The notes under the pieces are model-generated. The model had not been told where the DNA came from. It saw nothing but the letters and a program-made list of their open reading frames with translations, and did not search any database. DNA of 64,000 nt from an uncultured Sulfitobacter sp. Its GTDB lineage: Bacteria > Pseudomonadota > Alphaproteobacteria > Rhodobacterales > Rhodobacteraceae. Location of the stretch: contig NZ_CANMFS010000001.1 of assembly GCF_947497275.1 (NCBI RefSeq), positions 496,001 through 560,000 of the forward strand. The letters are read 5' to 3'. A program made the translations under genes and the position numbers. This document shows positions 59,252-64,000 of the stretch, in pieces. Numbering within the stretch: position 1 is the stretch's first letter; each line of letters opens with the position of its first letter.

Positions 59252-61046
59252 AGGCCGAGCGGCCCGGTGTGTTGAAACCGCCCGCTGTCTCATAATCTTC
59301 GTCAAACAGGTTCTCGACCCGTAGATAGGCCTGCGCGGTGTCGGTGACGTCATAGGACAGGCCCAGACCGACCACGGTGTAATCGCCCACCTTGTTGTCC
59401 GCGGGCGCAAAGGCGCTTGGCACTACATCACCCACGAAGCGCACATCGAACGATCCGCTCAGCCGGTTGGTAAACTCGGTGTCGGCACCGAAAACCAGAT
59501 CATGGCGCGGCGTCCGGGTCAGACGCTCTCCGCCGGTCGCGGCGTCCGTGTAGGTATAGTTGGCAAACAGCCGCGTCGCATCGCTGAGCGCGTAGTCGCC
59601 CGACAGCTCAATTCCGCGTGTGCGGGTCGTGCCTGGCAATTGGTTGTAGCATCCAAAGCCGCTGGCGCAGGCCGTGGAGGCGCCGTCGAACTGGATCAGA
59701 TCGTCGATTTCGGTGTAGAACAGCGTCGCTTTCACGGTGGCCGTGCCGCCATAGGTCTTTTCGACGCCAAGCTCGAAGCTGCGGCTTTCCTCGGGGTTCA
59801 GGTTCGCATCGCCATACAAGCTGAACCGCTCGTACAACGAGGGCGCGCGGAACCCTGTGCCGAGAACCGCGCGCAACGCGATATCCTCACGCGGACGCCA
59901 AACCGCCGCAAGCCGCCCCGTCGTCTTGCCGCCGAAATCGGAATTGTCATCATAGCGCAGCGCAGCGGAAAGATCGACATCCCGTGCGGGCTGGAACAAC
60001 AGCTCCGCCTGAGTCGACACTGTATCCTCTGCGCCGGTATCGCCCCCTGAATCGAGCGTTTCATCCGTCTTGTCGATCCCGAAATTCAACGTGAAGCCGC
60101 CGCCGATTTCTGCATTGGCCAGATACGACAGGCGTTCGCGATCTCCGGCAAATCGGGTGGTGAAACCGTTCGGGTCCAGCCGCTCGATGTCAAAGTAGGA
60201 ATAGGCGAACGTGTGGGTCACGGCACCGGTCACGACTTCTGCAAACACCCGCGCGCCCAGCTCGTCGAATGTGTTCTTGCCGCTGTTGTCCGATTGTGAG
60301 CGGTCGATTTCCACACTGCCGTCGCGCTTTGTGATTGCGGTGCCGATAGTGACGGTATCGGTCACGTCGTAGCGCGCCGTCAGCGTGGCAGTGGTCTGGC
60401 GAAAGCTGTCGTCCTCGGTGTCGTTGGCGCGTGCGGAAAACCCGTCGTTTACGATGCGGCCATAGGTAAATGCGATTTCGCCCCGGTCGCCGAGATAGCC
60501 AAGGCTCAGAGTGCCTGCCGCCGTGCCATAGCTGCCGCCTTCGCTACTGATTCTCCCCGAAAAGCCCAGCTCGGTCGGTCGGTATGTCGTGATGTCGATG
60601 ACACCGCCGATTGCTTCGGAGCCGTAAAGCGCGGATTGCGATCCCTTGAGCACCTCGATGCGGTCGATACCCGAAGGGGTGAGCGCGCCGAAGTTGAACA
60701 GGCTTTGTGTGCTGGAAGGATCATTCATGTCGATCCCGTTGACCCGCACAACGACGTACCGCCCCGGCAGACCGCGCACCTGGACCGATGCACTGTTGCC
60801 CAGCCCGCCGTTTGCCGTGGAGCTGACGCCGGCCACCCGGTTCAGACGCTGGATCACAGAACTGTCGCGGGCCGAAATATCGCGGGCTTCGAGCACTTCG
60901 ACGGTTGCGCCGGTGCGGCCCGCACTGACGGGCGACAGGCTGCCCGAAACAATGATTTCGTCGAGTTGGAAGACCTCTTGCGCGTGCGCGGTTGCAAGGA
61001 AGCCAGGAAAGATGGCTACGGAGGCCAACAAGGAAGAACGGAGCAT
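59226..61046 (-). CDS. btuB: TonB-dependent cobalamin receptor
   Basis: BtuB is the outer-membrane receptor. The product of 606 residues has a signal peptide (MLRSSLLASVAIFPGFLATAHAQ), a TonB box region (FQLDEIIVSGSL), a plug domain (VIQRLNRVAGVSSTANGGLGNSASVQVRG, DRIEVLKGSQSALYGSEAIGGVIDI) and a barrel that ends with an aromatic residue (GIRADF). The start is ATG 61046; GAGGG lies 7 bases upstream. The ORF track start 67 codons earlier lies inside the riboswitch. Riboswitch control is expected. Confidence 0.95.
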   Translation of the reverse strand: MLRSSLLASVAIFPGFLATAHAQEVFQLDEIIVSGSLSPVSAGRTGATVEVLEARDISARDSSVIQRLNRVAGVSSTANGGLGNSASVQVRGLPGRYVVVRVNGIDMNDPSSTQSLFNFGALTPSGIDRIEVLKGSQSALYGSEAIGGVIDITTYRPTELGFSGRISSEGGSYGTAAGTLSLGYLGDRGEIAFTYGRIVNDGFSARANDTEDDSFRQTTATLTARYDVTDTVTIGTAITKRDGSVEIDRSQSDNSGKNTFDELGARVFAEVVTGAVTHTFAYSYFDIERLDPNGFTTRFAGDRERLSYLANAEIGGGFTLNFGIDKTDETLDSGGDTGAEDTVSTQAELLFQPARDVDLSAALRYDDNSDFGGKTTGRLAAVWRPREDIALRAVLGTGFRAPSLYERFSLYGDANLNPEESRSFELGVEKTYGGTATVKATLFYTEIDDLIQFDGASTACASGFGCYNQLPGTTRTRGIELSGDYALSDATRLFANYTYTDAATGGERLTRTPRHDLVFGADTEFTNRLSGSFDVRFVGDVVPSAFAPADNKVGDYTVVGLGLSYDVTDTAQAYLRVENLFDEDYETAGGFNTPGRSAYVGIRADF

Positions 61047-61052
61047 GAAATA

Positions 61053-61111
61053 ACCCTCGGGTACGGCGTGGATTGCCGATAGACTGTATATGTCGTTTGA
61101 GGGTCGTACCC
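61053..61111 (-). promoter_or_regulatory. Two exclusive pairings over the btuB ribosome-binding site
   Basis: In the mRNA the order is GGGTACG-ACCCTC, 33 bases, CGTACCC-GAGGGT, TATTTC, ATG. GGGTACG can pair with CGTACCC (7 base pairs). ACCCTC can pair with GAGGGT (6 base pairs), which covers the ribosome-binding site. The order of the segments means both cannot form as nested stems. This looks like the expression platform of the riboswitch. Confidence 0.6.
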
Positions 61112-61179
61112 CCGCAGACGGTGAAAACACCACGCGCGGAAAAACCGCAGCCCTGACGCCCCTCGCGCCCGGACAGGGT

Positions 61180-61337
61180 GAAACCTTCGGCAGGTCTCCT
61201 GACTTGCGGGTCATCGCTTGGCCGGACCTTCCCATCACGCATGGCATGACAGTGGCTTTACCGGCTTCGCTCTCCGCCTACAGTTGCGGGGGCAGTCGCG
61301 GAGTAGGCAAAGAATGCCGAACCGCGTTCCCTTTTAA
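61180..61337 (-). ncRNA. Cobalamin riboswitch
   Basis: On the minus strand the leader shows the elements of the class: AAAGGGAAC near the start, GCCACTG, GGGAAGG, and the conserved B12 box AGTCAGGAGACCTGCC near the 3' end. It lies 135 bases before the btuB ATG. Adenosylcobalamin binding is expected to lower btuB expression. Confidence 0.93.
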
Positions 61338-61371
61338 CCGGACGGCGAACCGCCCGGACCGAAGTAGGCGC

Positions 61372-61399
61372 ACTATACAAACCCGGACCTCTATTGAAA
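61372..61399 (-). promoter_or_regulatory. Sigma70-like promoter of the btuB operon
   Basis: TTTCAA and TATAGT are separated by 16 bases on the minus strand, placing the transcription start about 30 bases before the riboswitch. The surrounding 60 bases are relatively AT-rich. Confidence 0.6.
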
Positions 61400-61896
61400 A
61401 GACGATTTTGTCGACAAGCCTGAATTTGCTGTCGGTTTTGCCAGATATCGGGCCGTCCGGGAGGGGGACATCAGGAAACGTCCATGCGCCTGCACATGGC
61501 GGTCCAAGTGATACGCGGAAGATCCGACCTTTCCAGGCAACTCCACTCAGATCGGTTTGGCCGACACGGGTTCCGGGGGCCATGGGGGCGGCTGGCAGGG
61601 GGCTATGGCATTGCCACTCCTAACGGGATTCGCGTATGCTCTGACCATGAACCAGATGACCAAAGCGATGCTGATCCGATCCCCCCTGCCAGCGCGTGGT
61701 GACGCGCGCCGGGTCTGCTGCGGCCTTGTCGTATGCACACGCGTTGGCGCGGATCGGGCCGCTTGCTGCCACGCAGGCGGCGCATCGTAGCAATGGGGAA
61801 ATTTGTGATATCCGCCAGATCGGTCCAAGGGGCCTGCGTAAGGCTTCGGGCCTGTGCTGTGCTGGTTTTGACACCCTGCCTTGGGGACAGCGGCTG
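61400..61896. other. Intergenic region between the btuB promoter and the EEP gene
   Basis: No gene is supported. The ORFs at 61484, 61557 and 61603 have poor protein character. The region must contain the promoter of the EEP gene. Confidence 0.4.
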
Positions 61897-62589
61897 ATGC
61901 GGATCGCGTCGTATAACATTCGCAAGGCGGTGGGTCTCGATTGGCGTCGTGATCCGCAACGGGTGCTGCATGTTCTGACAGAGATGGATGCCGATGTGGT
62001 GGTGCTGCAAGAGGCGGACAAGCGGATCGGGCGGCGCGGCGGCGTGCTTCCGGAAGGCGCGCTGGCCGACATTGGCTATGCGATCGCCGATCTTTCGGTG
62101 CGTCCCGACAGCCATGGCTGGCATGGCAATGCCGTGCTTTACCGTCAGGCGGCCGTGCAGGTCGATGCCACGGGGCGCATCGATCTGCCCGCGCTGGAGC
62201 CGCGTGGCGCGGTATCGGTGCGTTTGCAACAACGCGGCATCGAGGTGATCGGCGTGCATCTGGGCCTGACCCGTCGCAACCGGTCGGCCCAGTTGCACGC
62301 CCTAGGCCGATACCTGCACGACGTCAGCCACCCGGTTCTGATCGCGGGTGATTTCAATGCCTGGCGGCGCGAAGCCGGGATCGAAAGCGCGCTGGGCGGT
62401 AATTGCGAAGTGATCATGCCCGGAAACAGCTTTCACGCCACCAGAGAGCTTGCACCCCTGGACCGGTTCGTGCTGCGCGGTGGGCTGGGCCATACATCGG
62501 CGCGGGTCCATAAATCGGCGCTGGCGTCGCGCGCATCCGATCACCTTCCGATCCTCATAGACCTGGATTTTCCCGAAGCTGACAGATGA
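61897..62589 (+). CDS. Endonuclease/exonuclease/phosphatase-family protein
   Basis: The product of 230 residues has the EEP fold: MRIASYNIRKAVGLD, VVVLQEADKRIG, VIGVHLGLTRRNRS, AGDFNAWRREAG and ASDHLPILIDLDF, which carry the metal-binding and catalytic residues. Substrates in this family vary (DNA, phosphoinositide-like lipids). The start is ATG 61897. The overlap with a cardiolipin synthase gene (ATGA) suggests a role in membrane-lipid metabolism, but this is only context. Confidence 0.85.
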   Translation: MRIASYNIRKAVGLDWRRDPQRVLHVLTEMDADVVVLQEADKRIGRRGGVLPEGALADIGYAIADLSVRPDSHGWHGNAVLYRQAAVQVDATGRIDLPALEPRGAVSVRLQQRGIEVIGVHLGLTRRNRSAQLHALGRYLHDVSHPVLIAGDFNAWRREAGIESALGGNCEVIMPGNSFHATRELAPLDRFVLRGGLGHTSARVHKSALASRASDHLPILIDLDFPEADR

Positions 62590-64000
62590 ACTATGCCCTG
62601 ATCCTTCATACGCTCGTGGTGATCACGTTCACGGTTCGCATTCTGCTGCGCAACGACCTTTCGCCGCCGGCAAGGCTTGCGTGGTTCGTCGTGCTGATGG
62701 TGTTGCCCGCAGCCGGCACCGTGGTGTATTTCCTCTTCGGCGAAGACAACATCGGCAGAACCGGCAAGGCGGCGCAGGTCGCGGTGTTTGACCGTATCCG
62801 CATGGATGCCTTCCCCATGATGGGCAATGGTGACAATGTCGGCGCGCTGATAAATCCGTTGTATCAACCGGTTTTCCGGTATTGCGGCTCTATCAACGGG
62901 TTCTATCCGGTGGCTGGCAATACCGCGACGTTGATGTCGGACGGGGACGCCACGCGCGCAGCGATGATCGCCGACATCGACGCGGCACGCGATCAGGTGC
63001 ATGTGCTCTATTATATCTGGCTCGACGACGGAACTGGCAGAGCTGTGGCGGAGGCGCTCATGCGGGCCGCACAGCGCGGTGTGACCTGCCGCGCGATGGC
63101 CGATTCAATGGGCTCGCGCAGGTTGATCAGATCAGAACTGTGGAACCGGATGGAGCGGGCGGGTGTGCACCTGGCAGTGGCATTGCCGTACAGCAAACCC
63201 ATCAGGACCATGTTGTTCAGTCGCATAGATCTGCGCAACCACCGCAAGATCACCGTGATCGACGGTAAAATAACCTACTGCGGTAGCCGCAACTCTGCCG
63301 ACCCCGAGTTCCGCATAAAGGCCAAATATGCGCCCTGGGTCGATATCATGCTTCGGTTCGAAGGTCCCGTAGTGGCGCAAAACCAGCTGCTGTTCGCAAC
63401 CGACTGGATCCGCGAGACCGGCGAAATCCTCGATCCGCTTGCTGTGCCAGTCGCGCCGATCAAAGGTGGCTTTGCCGCGCATGTGATGGGCGATGGACCG
63501 ACCAGGCGGCACGGCGCCACACCGCAACTCTTTGCCACCGCATTGTCCTGCGCCCGCGACCGGGTGACGATCTCGACCCCGTATTTCGTACCGAATACCA
63601 GCGTGCTCGACGCGCTATGTGCGGCAGCGTATCGGGGCGTCACGGTTACCCTGATTTTTCCCGAAAAGAACGACAGCTGGATCGTGGCGGCGGCCAGCCG
63701 CAGCTATTACCGCGAGTTGCTGGAAGCGGGCTGCGTGATCTACGAATTTACCGAAGGATTGCTCCATGCCAAAACGCTGACCATCGACGGACAGGTCAGC
63801 ATGGTCGGATCCTCCAATCTGGATTTGCGCAGTTTCGATCTGAACTACGAGAACAACATCTTGCTGCAAGACGCTGACACGACGGCAGATATTTGTGCAC
63901 GTCAGGACGCCTACATTGCCCGATCGACCCGCGTTACCCTCGCGGATATCTCGGAGTGGCCCTATTACCGGCTGATGTGGCACAATGTCATCGCGACGGT
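62586..64000 (+). CDS. cls: Cardiolipin synthase-like phospholipase D protein, 3' end missing
   Basis: This gene is absent from the ORF track because the window ends before its stop. The frame opened by ATG 62586 stays open for 471 codons. The product has an N-terminal membrane part (LVVITFTVRILLRN; LAWFVVLMVLPAAGTVVYFLFG) and two HKD motifs (NHRKITVIDGKITYCGSRN; LHAKTLTIDGQVSMVGSSN). Cls joins phosphatidylglycerol units to cardiolipin. About the usual length of a Cls is already visible, so little is missing. It is coupled to the EEP gene by ATGA. Confidence 0.9.
   Translation, partial: MNYALILHTLVVITFTVRILLRNDLSPPARLAWFVVLMVLPAAGTVVYFLFGEDNIGRTGKAAQVAVFDRIRMDAFPMMGNGDNVGALINPLYQPVFRYCGSINGFYPVAGNTATLMSDGDATRAAMIADIDAARDQVHVLYYIWLDDGTGRAVAEALMRAAQRGVTCRAMADSMGSRRLIRSELWNRMERAGVHLAVALPYSKPIRTMLFSRIDLRNHRKITVIDGKITYCGSRNSADPEFRIKAKYAPWVDIMLRFEGPVVAQNQLLFATDWIRETGEILDPLAVPVAPIKGGFAAHVMGDGPTRRHGATPQLFATALSCARDRVTISTPYFVPNTSVLDALCAAAYRGVTVTLIFPEKNDSWIVAAASRSYYRELLEAGCVIYEFTEGLLHAKTLTIDGQVSMVGSSNLDLRSFDLNYENNILLQDADTTADICARQDAYIARSTRVTLADISEWPYYRLMWHNVIAT

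Noticed and set aside
61603-62298. Minus-strand ORF of 231 aa
   Set aside because: It lies opposite the EEP gene and does not resemble a known protein.

Overview
The window is high-GC, densely packed alphaproteobacterial chromosome. Gene content and order point to Rhodobacterales, most likely a marine Roseobacter-group bacterium. The evidence is nagZ-scpA-scpB, the rpmF-plsX-fabH-ihfA-merR block, lptF-lptG-lptD-surA-pdxA-rsmA, a DUF4167 protein, an OlsB-type ornithine-lipid enzyme, and a short psd next to pssA. The taxonomic call is inference from synteny and protein style. There is no phage, plasmid or CRISPR, and only one degraded insertion-sequence fragment.

Layout. 1-3.4 kb (+): SPOR protein tail, nagZ, scpA, scpB, a small basic protein. 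3.4-9.4 kb (-): double-length dCTP deaminase, tRNA-Pro(GGG), MerR regulator with a long acidic Glu-Ala repeat, ihfA, fabH, plsX, rpmF, YceD protein. 9.5-12.6 kb (+): BamE-like lipoprotein, olsB, ABC-F ATPase. 12.6-15.5 kb (-): SDR, FemAB-like acyltransferase, tyrS. 15.6-17.9 kb: anmK, GNAT, secreted PRC-barrel protein. 17.9-29.4 kb: eno, two DMT permeases, an AbrB-type membrane protein, NYN-LOTUS protein, DEAD-box helicase, DUF533 protein, SelO, GNAT, nucleoside hydrolase, sulfotransferase-like protein. 29.4-35.9 kb: mazG, then M20 amidohydrolase and two tandem ureohydrolases, DUF1499, a small secreted Cys protein, prfA-prmC. 36-37.4 kb: DUF4167 and an IS3-type transposase remnant. 37.4-44.8 kb (-): the outer-membrane/LPS operon lptF-lptG-lptD-surA-pdxA-rsmA. 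44.9-52.6 kb: pepA-holC, PNPOx-like, retropepsin-like protease, MarC, second ABC-F, ndk, DUF4112. 51.8-53.3 kb (-): psd-pssA. 53.6-61.4 kb (-): B12/cobinamide uptake locus. 61.9-64 kb (+): EEP-family phosphodiesterase and a cardiolipin synthase-like protein cut by the window end.

The most coherent system is the B12 locus. A sigma70-like promoter and a cobalamin riboswitch precede btuB, followed by btuF, btuC, btuD and cbiZ in overlapping order. A private energising module (exbB, two exbD, tonB) follows after about 120 bases. The leader between riboswitch and btuB carries two mutually exclusive pairings. One of them buries the btuB ribosome-binding site, which gives a readable model for translational control. 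CbiZ suggests salvage of cobinamide or remodelling of foreign corrinoids rather than import of finished B12 only.

Many starts reported by the ORF track are too far upstream. Starts here were moved to codons with a ribosome-binding site, a signal peptide, or a 4-base ATGA overlap with the preceding gene, and the reason is given in each entry. No database search was possible; family calls rest on motifs and general sequence recognition.
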